From NCBI RefSeq assembly GCF_002802965.1, contig NZ_NXGA01000001.1:62001-126000 (forward strand): a DNA stretch of 64,000 bases, read 5' to 3'. The DNA comes from Sporolactobacillus pectinivorans (GTDB lineage: Bacteria > Bacillota > Bacilli > Bacillales > Sporolactobacillaceae). How positions within the stretch are numbered: the stretch's first letter is position 1; the number at the start of each line of letters is the position of its first letter. Shown piece by piece: positions 44,546 to 53,507 of this stretch. The notes under the pieces were generated by a model, which worked only from the letters and a program-made list of their open reading frames with translations, had not been told where the DNA came from and made no database searches. Made by a program: the position numbers and the translations under genes.

Positions 44546-45631
44546 TTATTTCTTCAGTTTGGAAAGATAAGCCTGATATTCTTTGTCTGTCGTCGGCACA
44601 ACGATACTGCCGTCAATAATCTTCTTTTTGTAACTGTTTACTGCATCAAGAGCTTTCTTGGATACATTCTTTGTAGTCGGCGCGATACCGACACCATTTT
44701 GTTCAAGGCCATACTGAAGTACCTGGCCGCCCGGGAATTTGCCTTCCTTTGTCTTCGTGGCAACATCGTAAATAGCTCTATCCACACGTTTTACCATCGA
44801 GGTCAAAGTGACGTTTTCTGGGAGACCCTGCGCATACTGATCTTTATCAACGCCGATAACCCAGACCTTCTTGCCGTTCTTTGCCCGGTTCTTTGCTTCA
44901 GTGAAGACACCGTTGCCGGTATCACCCGCTGATGCATAAATAATGTCGGCACCTTCTGTATACATCGTCGAAGCGATGCTCTGTCCCTTGTCAGGGGCAT
45001 TGAAAGCCCCGGCATACTGAACATAAATCTGGGCCTTCGGATTAACTGTCTTAACCCCGGCTTTAAAACCACTTTCAAATTTCTTGATTAATGCCCCGTT
45101 GACACCGCCAATGAAACCAACTTTATTCGTTTTTGTTGTCAGTCCGGCTACCACACCGACGAGGAACGACCCCTGCTGCTCTTTAAAGGTCATGCTGGCT
45201 ACATTTTTCAGCGGTTTATTGTTTTTGTCTACTGCAACCGCATCAATAATACCAAGCTTCGCATTCGGATTCTGTTCAGCAATGTTCTGAACATCACTCT
45301 GCATCAGATAGCCAATACCGAATACGATATTGTAATTCTGATGAACAAGCTGGTTCAGGTTTGGAGAATAATCGGAAGCTGTAGTCGACTGCAGGTATTT
45401 CACACCTGTCCCGATTTTCAGGTTATTGTCCTTGCCAAACTTCTGAAGACCTTCCCAAGAAGACTGGTTGAAAGACTTGTCATCGACACCGCCTGTGTCC
45501 GTTACCATGCCGGCTTTAAACGCAGTCGAACTGCCTGAAGAACTGGAAGTACTGCTACTGCCGCAGCCGGTAAGCACTGTTGCAAGAACCACGACGCATG
45601 CAACGAGAACCGCTATTCTCTTTTTGAGCAC
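44546..45631 (-). CDS. nupN: BMP-family nucleoside-binding lipoprotein (NupN-like)
   Basis: 361 residues. Signal peptide with lipobox LTGCGSSSTSS, then MVTDTGGVDDKSFNQSSWEG, the BmpA/PnrA family hallmark, and DIIYASAGDTGNGVFTEAK in the second lobe. Captures nucleosides at the cell surface for NupOPQ. First gene of the operon. Start codon followed by the KKRIAVLVACVVVLATVL signal core. Confidence 0.95.
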   Translation of the reverse strand: MLKKRIAVLVACVVVLATVLTGCGSSSTSSSSGSSTAFKAGMVTDTGGVDDKSFNQSSWEGLQKFGKDNNLKIGTGVKYLQSTTASDYSPNLNQLVHQNYNIVFGIGYLMQSDVQNIAEQNPNAKLGIIDAVAVDKNNKPLKNVASMTFKEQQGSFLVGVVAGLTTKTNKVGFIGGVNGALIKKFESGFKAGVKTVNPKAQIYVQYAGAFNAPDKGQSIASTMYTEGADIIYASAGDTGNGVFTEAKNRAKNGKKVWVIGVDKDQYAQGLPENVTLTSMVKRVDRAIYDVATKTKEGKFPGGQVLQYGLEQNGVGIAPTTKNVSKKALDAVNSYKKKIIDGSIVVPTTDKEYQAYLSKLKK

Positions 45632-46030
45632 AAAAAAACCCCCTGTTATTCTTAATGTTACATCTCACAGATTTAACTATAGCTTATCCCTAAAAAAAAA
45701 TAAATATAAAATTGTGCAAAAAAGCGTAAATTTAGGAGATCCTGTCTAAAAACGTTCGCCTTTTGCTCACAAAACATCTGAAAACTCTTTCATTCTTTCA
45801 CAAAACCGATAATACCTGTAAATTCGGATATAAGGGAAATGAATGATCCTCTGTCTCCGGCAAGGCATTTTTCCAAATTATTCTTCTCCCTATAAATTTT
45901 ATATCTTTTGGTACTTTGTTGAGGAAAAATATCGGATTATCTGACAGATTGTTTTAAATCCCTTTCCCGGACTCCGCTGGAGGGTTCTGCTATACTAGAG
46001 TTAAATAGAAAACGAAAGCGGGGAATCTTC
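45632..46030. other. Divergent intergenic region between nupN and the Lin0512 gene
   Basis: About 400 bases, AT-rich on the nupN side. A TATACT hexamer at about 45992 could be the -10 for the plus-strand gene. No riboswitch consensus found for nupN despite its purine link. Nothing else seen. Confidence 0.4.
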
Positions 46031-46390
46031 ATGGATCATCTGCTTTTTATCGAAACAGGTGTCGGCGTTGATGTGCACGGTCAGGATGTGACGACTGCGG
46101 CCGTCCGTGCAGTCATTGACGCGATTCATAAAAACTCAATGCCGGGCATTACTGATATTCTGCCCGATCACGATCTGAACAACATGAAGGTCAATATCAG
46201 ACTCGCTGTTCCACTCGATAAGGCTGCGCTTGATCTTGATCGGGTAAAGGCTGAAATTCCTTATGGAACAGTAACCGTAGATGTAATGGACGGAGGGATG
46301 GCTGCGCCGAGCGGGATCTTTCTCAGGGATAAAAATGACAAAAATGATCTGATGTACATTGTTAATGTATCCGTTGAGGTCGGATACTGA
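46031..46390 (+). CDS. Lin0512-family conserved hypothetical protein
   Basis: 119 residues. HLLFIETGVGVDVHGQDVTT and the end LMYIVNVSVEVGY match the Lin0512 family of conserved small proteins, of unknown function. The middle has DGGMAAPSGIFLRDKND. Start ATG 46031 has AAGCGGGG 8 nt before it. Single gene with its own likely promoter. Confidence 0.85.
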   Translation: MDHLLFIETGVGVDVHGQDVTTAAVRAVIDAIHKNSMPGITDILPDHDLNNMKVNIRLAVPLDKAALDLDRVKAEIPYGTVTVDVMDGGMAAPSGIFLRDKNDKNDLMYIVNVSVEVGY

Positions 46391-46707
46391 GTTGAAGCGC
46401 ATATTCGTAAAATCTAAGCTATCGACATCTTGTTCAAAAAATGCGATCACACGTATCTTATGCAGTTGACGGGTGCAAGAGGCATAAACACTGAATTGAG
46501 ACAAAAAAAGACCCGGACATTAACGGTTTGGATTGGACAGTAATGCAAATGCAGCGGAATGAGACATGATCTTAACCAAATCGGACAATCAGCAACAAAT
46601 GGGACAAAAACTCAATTTAATTCAGACAAATAAGCCGCGCGTTGGTCAAAAGCAATGGGAAATAGAACAAAAAGTCTTGAACGGGGCAAATGCAGAATGG
46701 CTCTAAA
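46391..46707. repeat. Intergenic array of about ten RGACAA-like words at roughly 20-nt spacing
   Basis: GACA-type words begin at 46500, 46516, 46536, 46563, 46584, 46603, 46625, then GTCA 46645, GAACA near 46665 and GGCA near 46685. Spacing is 16-27, mostly 19-22 nt, about two helical turns. The bases between words are not repeated. No coding frame explains it. Confidence 0.55.
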
Positions 46708-46738
46708 TCAAAAAGGACCAGGTTTTTCTGCCCGGTCC
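46708..46738 (-). terminator. Terminator after the GerW-like gene
   Basis: Minus strand GGACCGGG / CCTGGTCC stem followed by TTTTTG. Confidence 0.8.
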
Positions 46739-46744
46739 CTCTTA

Positions 46745-47140
46745 TTATTTTAACGATTTTCTTATGAGTACTGCTAATCCGAAAGTGAAAATTGAGAGTA
46801 CCAAAACAAGAAATGTGACATTGTACGCCGGCTTGAATCGGGTTTTATCCTTGGTAATCTCAAAAACTCCGAGAGGTCTGACTGAAAGGTAGCCACCGCC
46901 TCCGCTGCCACTTCCCGGATCAGTCGATGGTTTTTCGGTTTCAGCGGAAACCCCTCCGCCTCCGCCACCTGCCATGCGCAAACTCGCTACCGGAACAACC
47001 CGTTTATCAGCTAAAACAATCGGTTCACCATAAACCGTAGTGACATCCTTCTTTCTCAGCGTGCCAAGGATATTTCCAAAGAAGGATGAGTGCCCCTCAT
47101 CTCTTTCACGATCTGCGCCCATGCCGGAATGTTTTTCCAT
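46745..47140 (-). CDS. GerW/YtfJ-like spore protein with C-terminal membrane helix
   Basis: 131 residues. TVYGEPIVLADKRVVPVASL then AGGGGGGVSAE and a second glycine stretch GSGSGGGGYLSVRPLGVFEI are the layout of the GerW (YtfJ) family, linked in B. subtilis to spore germination. Unlike classic YtfJ it ends with a transmembrane helix VTFLVLVLSIFTFGLAVLI and a basic tail. ATG 47140 follows GGAGG by 8 nt. It is downstream of nucleoside hydrolase and MazG genes on the same strand. Confidence 0.8.
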   Translation of the reverse strand: MEKHSGMGADRERDEGHSSFFGNILGTLRKKDVTTVYGEPIVLADKRVVPVASLRMAGGGGGGVSAETEKPSTDPGSGSGGGGYLSVRPLGVFEITKDKTRFKPAYNVTFLVLVLSIFTFGLAVLIRKSLK

Positions 47141-47170
47141 ACTGTTTTCCTCCTTTTCATCCACAGCTTC

Positions 47171-48109
47171 CTATGCTTTCTTCGCCAGATCAATAATCTT
47201 CGAGAAAAATTGATTTGCGTCGACATCATAAACAAAATCAATCGGCCTGCCGTTTTCAGCTTTTTCAATTCTGCCCTGGCAAGGCTCCTCCGTGTTCACG
47301 ATGGTGCGAACGGTTTTCGTCCGAACCAATTCTGGAAAGCCGACAGACATTGTGGTCAGCACATCCCAAAGAAAATAAGTTGAGTTCGTTTCAAAATGAA
47401 TCAGTGGAGGAACTGCCGCATAACACTGACCGATAAAGTCCAAACCCGTATATCTTCTCAGCGACGCCCATTCGTTGCGCACTGGCACAGTCAACGGCAC
47501 TTGGTGCGTGCTTTCAAGCGCCACCATCCGTATAGAAATTCCACTCTGCCAGACACGTGCTACAGCTTCGGGATCCCAGAATGCATTCCACTCCGCTGAG
47601 CCATCGTGCTCCGGCTCTTGCACATTGCCGGCAGGATTCAAAGTACCGCCCATCCAGACCAGACGATCAATTTTCTTCTCAATATCTGGTGCCTCATCCA
47701 GAGCTCGCGCTACATCAGTCAATGGTCCGGTACATAATAAAGTTGTTTTCCCGGACTCGTTTCTTACCTTTTGGATTAAATGCTTATGAGCAGGTAATTC
47801 AGCAAGAGATGCCTCCACTGCTCCTGACTCATTCAACAGAGGCAGTGCATCCACAAAGAACGGGTGCATCCGCCATTCTTTTGGAAAAGGGTTCTGACCG
47901 CGTGAATTTGAACGGGCGACCTCTATTTTTTTCCTGCCAAAGCGGTCAATAATTTTTCGGCTCGCCTGAACGCCCGGTGTCAGATAGCCGTCTGCCGGTA
48001 TGACTGATACGCCGCTCAGCGTCACATTGCCCATCTGCAGGAGCAGGAAAAGTGAGACCAAGTCATCAATTCCAGCATCGTGATTGAAATAAACGGTCTG
48101 CCCGTTCAT
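47171..48109 (-). CDS. Nucleoside hydrolase (inosine-uridine preferring family)
   Basis: 312 residues. The Ca-binding start is NHDAGIDDLVSLFLLL, where the first Asp of the usual DxDxxxDD is Asn. TLLCTGPLTDVARAL, VWMGG and the catalytic-region His near SEWNAFWDPEAVARV are normal. It splits ribonucleosides to base and ribose. ATG 48109 overlaps the MazG stop (ATGA) with GAGGAGG 8 nt upstream. It may feed purine bases from imported nucleosides to the guanine-responsive amidohydrolase; that is inference. Confidence 0.88.
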   Translation of the reverse strand: MNGQTVYFNHDAGIDDLVSLFLLLQMGNVTLSGVSVIPADGYLTPGVQASRKIIDRFGRKKIEVARSNSRGQNPFPKEWRMHPFFVDALPLLNESGAVEASLAELPAHKHLIQKVRNESGKTTLLCTGPLTDVARALDEAPDIEKKIDRLVWMGGTLNPAGNVQEPEHDGSAEWNAFWDPEAVARVWQSGISIRMVALESTHQVPLTVPVRNEWASLRRYTGLDFIGQCYAAVPPLIHFETNSTYFLWDVLTTMSVGFPELVRTKTVRTIVNTEEPCQGRIEKAENGRPIDFVYDVDANQFFSKIIDLAKKA

Positions 48110-48447
48110 TTCAGCACCTCCTCTTCTGTGCAATTAAAACGTTTATATAGCTTATCCCGATGTGCATTGACAAGATCCTCCAGTTTCAGATGATAAAGGT
48201 TTGCCAGAATGGCCAGGTTGGACAGCACGTCGCCCATCTCTTCAGCGAGATTTTCCCTGATTTCTTCCTTGGTCAGTCTCCCCTCTTCCGGATGGTGATC
48301 CCGTCCAATTTCATAAGTTCTTACCGCCCGGGACACTTCGCCGACTTCCTCTAACAAAAAACCAATCCGTATGTATGGAGGAAGGTCCTCCCATCCCCTT
48401 TTCCCATAAAATTTTTTCTCCCATTCCTGCACTTCGTCCAGATTCAA
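48106..48447 (-). CDS. MazG-like nucleotide pyrophosphohydrolase
   Basis: 113 residues. The all-alpha NTP pyrophosphatase motif EEVGEVSRAVRTYE with ENLAEEMGDVLSNLAILAN supplies the ExxE...ExxxD Mg site. Such enzymes hydrolyse NTPs or modified dNTPs to monophosphates. TTG at 48447 is chosen with GGGAGG 8 nt upstream. Translationally coupled to the nucleoside hydrolase, suggesting a shared job in nucleotide clean-up. Confidence 0.86.
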   Translation of the reverse strand: MNLDEVQEWEKKFYGKRGWEDLPPYIRIGFLLEEVGEVSRAVRTYEIGRDHHPEEGRLTKEEIRENLAEEMGDVLSNLAILANLYHLKLEDLVNAHRDKLYKRFNCTEEEVLK

Positions 48448-48568
48448 ATTCTGACCCTCCCGATGACTTGGCAATTAAATTTTATTTTAGTTTAGCACGT
48501 ATCCTATCATAGTGAGTCGAATCGAACTTTTTTCATTTCGCAATCTACAACTAGATAAGGGGCCTTTC

Positions 48569-48604
48569 ATGTGTATTTACACCTGTCACATATGTCTCTA
48601 TAAT
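48569..48604 (+). promoter_or_regulatory. niaP promoter with candidate NiaR operator
   Basis: TTTACA (48576-48581), 17-nt spacer, TATAAT (48599-48604). The spacer begins ACACCTGTCACA, an ACAGGTGT-like palindromic word resembling niacin-repressor (NiaR) sites of Bacilli and placed to block polymerase. Confidence 0.5.
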
Positions 48605-48682
48605 AAGAGCGTACTCTATAACACATTCTAACAAAGTGTCGTATGTTTCAGATACTGCAATTATTCAATTCAGGGGGATATT

Positions 48683-49888
48683 ATGTCTAGTACAACAAAT
48701 CATGAAGAGAGAAAACTGCTCGGCGTTGCCGGACTGGCATGGCTGTTTGACGCGATGGACGTCGGCATGCTGTCATTCATCATCGTTGCACTTAAAGCGG
48801 AGTGGAATTTGGATGAAGCTCAGATGGGCTGGATCGGCAGCATCAGTTCCATCGGCATGGCAGTCGGTGCGCTTATCTTCGGTCTGATGGCCGACCGGAT
48901 CGGACGGAGAAATGTACTGATTCTGACCTTGCTGCTCTTTTCTGTAGGCGGCGGCCTGTCGGCTGTGGCTGCGGGGCTCGGCATTTTCCTCTTGCTGCGT
49001 TTCTTCGTCGGCATGGGGCTAGGGGGTGAACTGCCTGTCGCATCAACGCTCGTTTCCGAAAGTGTAGCAACTGAGAAACGCGGACGGACCGTCGTCCTGC
49101 TCGAAAGTTTCTGGGCAGGCGGCTGGATTGTGGCAGCACTGATCTCTTATTTTGTGATCCCGCGGTATGGATGGCGCATTGCCCTAATTATCGGAGCGCT
49201 TCCCGCCTTTTATGCCATATATCTGAGATGGAGCATTCACGATTCTGCCAAATTTAAAGCGCAGAAAAAGCTTGAAAAACAGAACTTTTTGAAGAACATC
49301 GCTGAAGTCTGGTCGGGCAAATATGTCAGGCGCACAGTCATGCTCTGGGTCCTCTGGTTCTGCGTCGTATTTTCATATTATGGCATGTTCCTCTGGCTGC
49401 CGGGAGTTGTTGAGCTAAAGGGCTTCAGCATGGTCAGAAGCTTTCAGTATGTACTAATTATGACGTTCGCACAACTTCCCGGTTATTTCACTGCCGCCTG
49501 GCTGATCGAGAAATGGGGTAGAAAATGGGTGCTGATCATCTATCTGCTTGGCACGGCCATCTTTGCTTTTTTCTTCGGTATCGCGACGACTTTGCCCCTG
49601 TTGCTGACATCGGGCATCCTGCTTTCTTTCTTTAATCTCGGCGCATGGGGCGCACTCTATGCCTACTCTCCGGAACAATACCCCACAGTCATCCGCGGAA
49701 CCGGAACAGGTATGGCCGCGGCGTTCGGACGTGTCGGAGGCATATTCGGCCCGTTGCTTGTCGGCTATCTGATCGAAAGCCACATGTCGATTGCGGCCAT
49801 TTTTACAATTTTCTGCGTATCAATCATCATCGCCGTTCTGGCTGTTCTTTTACTGGGTAAAGAAACAAAGAATCAGGAACTTAACTAA
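48683..49888 (+). CDS. niaP: Niacin/nicotinamide MFS transporter
   Basis: 401 residues, 12 membrane segments. RKLLGVAGLAWLFDAMDVGM, GMGLGGELPVASTLVSE and NLGAWGALYAYSPEQYP are near-identical to the blocks of B. subtilis YceI/NiaP. It brings niacin in for NAD salvage. ATG 48683 follows AGGGGG by 6 nt. The promoter region carries a NiaR-like site, supporting the call. Monocistronic, terminated by a strong hairpin. Confidence 0.93.
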   Translation: MSSTTNHEERKLLGVAGLAWLFDAMDVGMLSFIIVALKAEWNLDEAQMGWIGSISSIGMAVGALIFGLMADRIGRRNVLILTLLLFSVGGGLSAVAAGLGIFLLLRFFVGMGLGGELPVASTLVSESVATEKRGRTVVLLESFWAGGWIVAALISYFVIPRYGWRIALIIGALPAFYAIYLRWSIHDSAKFKAQKKLEKQNFLKNIAEVWSGKYVRRTVMLWVLWFCVVFSYYGMFLWLPGVVELKGFSMVRSFQYVLIMTFAQLPGYFTAAWLIEKWGRKWVLIIYLLGTAIFAFFFGIATTLPLLLTSGILLSFFNLGAWGALYAYSPEQYPTVIRGTGTGMAAAFGRVGGIFGPLLVGYLIESHMSIAAIFTIFCVSIIIAVLAVLLLGKETKNQELN

Positions 49889-49898
49889 TGCCGATGAT

Positions 49899-49932
49899 TA
49901 AAATGGCCCCCCGGTTGACGGGAGGCCATTTT
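49899..49932. terminator. Bidirectional terminator after niaP
   Basis: AAAATGGCC / GGCCATTTT with an inner CCG/CGG pair, giving U runs both ways between convergent genes. Confidence 0.88.
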
Positions 49933-50519
49933 CATTTCATTCTCAGAGTTAGCAGATAAATTTTTCTCAACCACTTTTTTCTTGTCTTTTCGCTGCTGGT
50001 CCTCACTCCGGGGAACATCAGCCTTTTTACCGGCCTGATCCCGCAAAAATAGAAAATCGGCCTTTTGACTGATCGCCATTCGATGCTTTGCCGGAACAGC
50101 CGGGTATAAAAAGCCGGAGAATCCATTGTGTAAATCAAAGTTGCCGACTTTCCCCGCAGCAACCCTTTGGGAATATTGTGAACGTACTTATAGGCATATC
50201 CCGATATGAACACCCGGTCAATAAATCCCTTTAATATTGCCGGCATCCCATACCACCAGATCGGATAGATAAAAATCAGGTGATCCGCGCTGTCGATCAT
50301 CTGCCGGTAACGTGCCATTTTCGGATCACTATCTTCACTATCTAATGTGGCTTTCTTTTTTGCCTGACTGAATTGAAGCACCGGATTGAATGCTTCTTCA
50401 TATAAGTCAATCGTGTCAAATAACTGCCCGCCGTCTTTGAGCCCTTTTACAACTTCCTGATAAATAGCCTGATTGAAACTCTGACGATCAGGATGAGCAT
50501 AAATTACAAGTACATGCAT
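49932..50519 (-). CDS. NAD(P)H-dependent flavin oxidoreductase (quinone reductase / KefF-MdaB type)
   Basis: 195 residues. MHVLVIYAHPDRQSFNQAI is the FMN-binding start, IFIYPIWWYGMPAILKGFID the flavodoxin-like WW.P.ILKG signature, and LIYTMDSP the next loop. These reduce quinones by two electrons. ATG 50519 is 10 nt after GGGAG. No potassium-efflux gene is adjacent. A small ORF-ending region shares the terminator with niaP. Confidence 0.92.
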   Translation of the reverse strand: MHVLVIYAHPDRQSFNQAIYQEVVKGLKDGGQLFDTIDLYEEAFNPVLQFSQAKKKATLDSEDSDPKMARYRQMIDSADHLIFIYPIWWYGMPAILKGFIDRVFISGYAYKYVHNIPKGLLRGKSATLIYTMDSPAFYTRLFRQSIEWRSVKRPIFYFCGIRPVKRLMFPGVRTSSEKTRKKWLRKIYLLTLRMK

Positions 50520-50576
50520 AGCATACCATCTCCCTGTCATCGTTTATTCCGTTTTACAGCAAGAGTTTGATGCCGG

Positions 50577-51290
50577 TTAACACTTTGGTCGTATTTTTAA
50601 AAGAAGGTAGAGGAAATGAAATATCAGCAGTGTAACGACTTCGAGCGACAGTAGATACCATGGCCAAGGTCCAAGGAAATTCAGCAGAGATGCCGAAGGT
50701 TTTCGCATCAAATACAGGTAGTTGGCATCCGTCAGCCAGTCAAAGAAGAAGATGCCGGCTCCGTATACATTGAGAATCAGAAATGTAAACCATAGTGACT
50801 GGTAACGCGGACGGTAGCCCTCAACTACAATCATGTAAAGACAGGAAAGAATCATACAGCCATGTGCTGAAAAAAATTCAATATAGCGAAAATGTGGAAA
50901 TGCGTAACTTCCGAGGTCAGGTGTCAGCAATGCCTGGATAGAGCTCCCGATTCCTGCAAAATAGAGCAGACTGAACAAACGGTAACTCTTGGTAATCAGC
51001 ATAATCGCTGCCAACAGGACGGCAAGATCGCTGACTTGAATCGGCAGAGACGACCGAAGTGCCCATTTTCCGAAGCTGATTGTCCAAATCTGATAACTGA
51101 TTTCTGAAATGACAAGAATAGCCGCCAATGTATAACGAATACTCGACTTCCAGCCCGGCGTTCTCAACCCGCGGCGGTATATGACAAGCAAAAGCGCTAA
51201 CAATCCGATAACACACAGCGTCAGCACATGCTGCACTGAAAAAAGTTCGAAAGACTTTTTGTATGTCTCCGGCCTAATCAGGTTTTCCAT
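50577..51290 (-). CDS. YwaF-family (TIGR02206) integral membrane protein
   Basis: 237 residues, six to seven hydrophobic segments. FGKWALRSSLPIQVSDLAVL with the conserved Ser-Leu-Pro and LCD/VSD block, and FFSAHGCMILSCLYMIVVEG with the HG pair, place it in the YwaF family of Bacilli. Function unknown. ATG 51290 follows GGGGTG by 7 nt. It starts upstream of the flavin reductase on the same strand, 57 bases apart, so they may be one transcript. Confidence 0.85.
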   Translation of the reverse strand: MENLIRPETYKKSFELFSVQHVLTLCVIGLLALLLVIYRRGLRTPGWKSSIRYTLAAILVISEISYQIWTISFGKWALRSSLPIQVSDLAVLLAAIMLITKSYRLFSLLYFAGIGSSIQALLTPDLGSYAFPHFRYIEFFSAHGCMILSCLYMIVVEGYRPRYQSLWFTFLILNVYGAGIFFFDWLTDANYLYLMRKPSASLLNFLGPWPWYLLSLEVVTLLIFHFLYLLLKIRPKC

Positions 51291-51488
51291 AGAGCACACC
51301 CCGATAAAAAGTTAAGCTGAGATTAGTGTGCCACTGACGAGATTATTTCATCTAATTTTTGATGGTGCTAAATTGTAAAAATTCCGTCTGAGAACGAATG
51401 ATATCTTTTGAGGATTTATTGTAATGATGAACGATTCTGTCAACCATTTATTACAAGATAGCTTGCTGGTTTCCACGCAACTGATTCA

Positions 51489-52931
51489 TTACTCCCCCGC
51501 CTGCTCTTCTTCCGGCGCTGTTGTCCGTTTTAAAAACAAAGAAAGAAGCAATGAAGCCACCGCAATCAGCATGGATATCAGAAATGCCCGATTCATTCCC
51601 GACACCAGTGCGTTAAGCATTTGATCGGATGCTGTTGGATTGGCCGACCGGCTCAGATAGGCCTGCGATCCGGAAGCCATAATGCCGACAAAAAGTGCCG
51701 TTCCGATCCCTCCGGCTACCTGCTGCAGCGTATTCATGATTGCTGTCCCGTGCGGATACATTTTTTTCGGTAATTGATTCAATCCAGTTGTGGAAACAGG
51801 CATCATGACCATTGCCATTCCGATGAGCAGCGCCGCATACAGGATAATAATGTAAAGAGAATTTTCCGAAGATGTAAGCCTGCTGAGCAGCCATATCACA
51901 ATGCTCATAACTATCATACCGGGTATGACCAGCCATCTTGGCCCAAACTTGTCGAAAAGTTTGCCCATCAACGGTGAGAGAACCCCGTTGATTAATCCCC
52001 CAGGCAACAGTACCAGTCCCGCGCCAAATGAGGTGAGAAGCATCACCTTCTGCATATAGAGTGGCAAAAGAATCATCGTTGAGAATAAAGTCATCATCAC
52101 AAGAATTAGGATAATCGTTGCAAGAGCAAACATCGGATATTTAAAAGCCCGTAAATCAAGAATCGGATTTTGAATGGTCAGCTGACGCCAGACAAACAGA
52201 ACCAGTGAGACAGTTCCGGCAATCATGAAAGCCGGGCCCAGCCAGCCGCCTTCGGAACCGGATCCCATACCGTACACAAGTCCGCCAAAACCGATCGTCG
52301 ATAGAACAATCGATGGAATTTCAACCTTAGGCCGGGTTACTTCTGATACATTTTTCAAAAAATAAGCGGCAAACAGAATTGAAAAAACAGCCAGAGGCAT
52401 GACAAGATAAAACAACCAGCGCCAAGAAAGGGCAGAGATGATCAAGCCAGACAGAGTCGGCCCGAGTGCAGGGGCAAACATGATCACAAGCCCGATCAGC
52501 CCCATCGCTGCCCCGCGCTTTTCAGGAGGATAAATGTATAGAATCGTATTCATCATGACCGGCATCAGCAGCCCGGATCCCGCGGCCTGAACCACTCGGC
52601 CAACCAGCAGGAAACCGAAGCTGGGTGCGACGCCGCAAATAATCGTCCCCAATAAAAAGAGACCCATAGCACCAAGAAACATCTGCCGGGTCGTAAACCA
52701 TCCGGTCAGAAGCGCGGTCACAGGCATCAGGATGCCGATGACCAGCATATACGATGTCGCAAGCCATTGAACGGTTGTTGCCGATATGTTAAAGGTATGC
52801 ATTAAATCGGCCAAAGCGATATTAAGAAAAGTTTCATTTAATATTGCGACGAATGCACCAATGATCAGGGCCACGGTTATTGGCCCTCTTCTGATATTCT
52901 GTGTTTCCGTGCCGACGGTCTGATTGCTCAT
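51489..52931 (-). CDS. DHA2-type MFS drug transporter (EmrB/QacA family)
   Basis: 480 residues, 14 membrane segments. FVAILNETFLNIALADLMHT (motif D1), WLATSYMLVIGILMPVTALL, LIGLVIMFAPALGPTLSGLI (antiporter motif C, with Gly-Pro) and LPLYMQKVMLLTSFGAGLVL are typical of LmrB-like proton antiporters. It should export cationic or hydrophobic drugs. ATG 52931 has AAGGAG 10 nt ahead. The region upstream carries an aldo/keto reductase remnant. Confidence 0.92.
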   Translation of the reverse strand: MSNQTVGTETQNIRRGPITVALIIGAFVAILNETFLNIALADLMHTFNISATTVQWLATSYMLVIGILMPVTALLTGWFTTRQMFLGAMGLFLLGTIICGVAPSFGFLLVGRVVQAAGSGLLMPVMMNTILYIYPPEKRGAAMGLIGLVIMFAPALGPTLSGLIISALSWRWLFYLVMPLAVFSILFAAYFLKNVSEVTRPKVEIPSIVLSTIGFGGLVYGMGSGSEGGWLGPAFMIAGTVSLVLFVWRQLTIQNPILDLRAFKYPMFALATIILILVMMTLFSTMILLPLYMQKVMLLTSFGAGLVLLPGGLINGVLSPLMGKLFDKFGPRWLVIPGMIVMSIVIWLLSRLTSSENSLYIIILYAALLIGMAMVMMPVSTTGLNQLPKKMYPHGTAIMNTLQQVAGGIGTALFVGIMASGSQAYLSRSANPTASDQMLNALVSGMNRAFLISMLIAVASLLLSLFLKRTTAPEEEQAGE

Positions 52932-53040
52932 GGAATCAAAACTCCTTAATTAGATGCTTTTTTAACAAAAAAATGAGCCTGGCGAAACGGATGCAGGTCC
53001 CCGCTAAGTTTTTTCAAAATCATCCTCTATTGATCCGTTT

Positions 53041-53178
53041 TCAGAAATTAAAGTTGTCCGGGTCCGCACTGTTCCTTTTGTTTTGGTTAAGCACGTCAAT
53101 ACTGTCCATGTCTTCCGGAGACAGCTCAAAATCAAAAAAGTCTGCATTGCTGAAAACATGGGCCTTTGAGTCTGTTAT
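53041..53178 (-). pseudogene. 3' remnant of an aldo/keto reductase gene
   Basis: 46 codons ending in TGA (53041-53043) read ITDSKAHVFSNADFFDFELS then PEDMDSIDVLNQNKRNSADP and DNFNF. This is the unmistakable C-terminus of 2,5-diketogluconate-reductase-type AKRs, which end ...GPDPDNFDF. An in-frame TGA lies directly upstream and the NADPH-binding and catalytic parts are missing, so it is a deletion remnant. Confidence 0.75.
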
Positions 53179-53507
53179 TCAACGTTAACGTATCGTCCAG
53201 TGCCTGAATCGTTCACGCCCCCTTTATTTAATATCTTCTCATAGTTTCGTTTTTGAAAAAAGAAATTTACTTAATTATTACAATTAGTTGAAAAATGATT
53301 TTAATTCGCTATTTTAGTTCGGAATAATTTTCAACATACGTCCACCCATAATATAGTCAGCTCCTTTAATGAACTGACGCATCGACACTTCTATCCGGTT
53401 TCATTTACACAGGCTGAAATGTATGCTATTTTTTGAATCATTCAATCGGTCCAAACGATGCGCTAATCCTGCAACATTTAAATTTTTAAAAAGAGGTATC
53501 CATTCCC
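53179..53507. other. AT-rich region upstream of the AEC carrier
   Basis: About 330 bases with no gene. Likely holds the promoter of the carrier and of the MFS gene in the other direction; no clear signal found. Confidence 0.35.

Noticed and set aside
45632..46030. Purine riboswitch upstream of the nucleoside importer
   Set aside because: Searched both strands for the TCTACC and CCGTAAA blocks; none found.
46391..46707. CRISPR-like array
   Set aside because: Units are 4-8-nt words at about 20-nt spacing with no conserved 25-40-nt repeat, no leader and no cas genes.
52901..53188. A 95-codon plus-strand frame at the MFS gene start
   Set aside because: It is antisense to the aldo/keto reductase remnant and MFS start, with no ribosome binding site.
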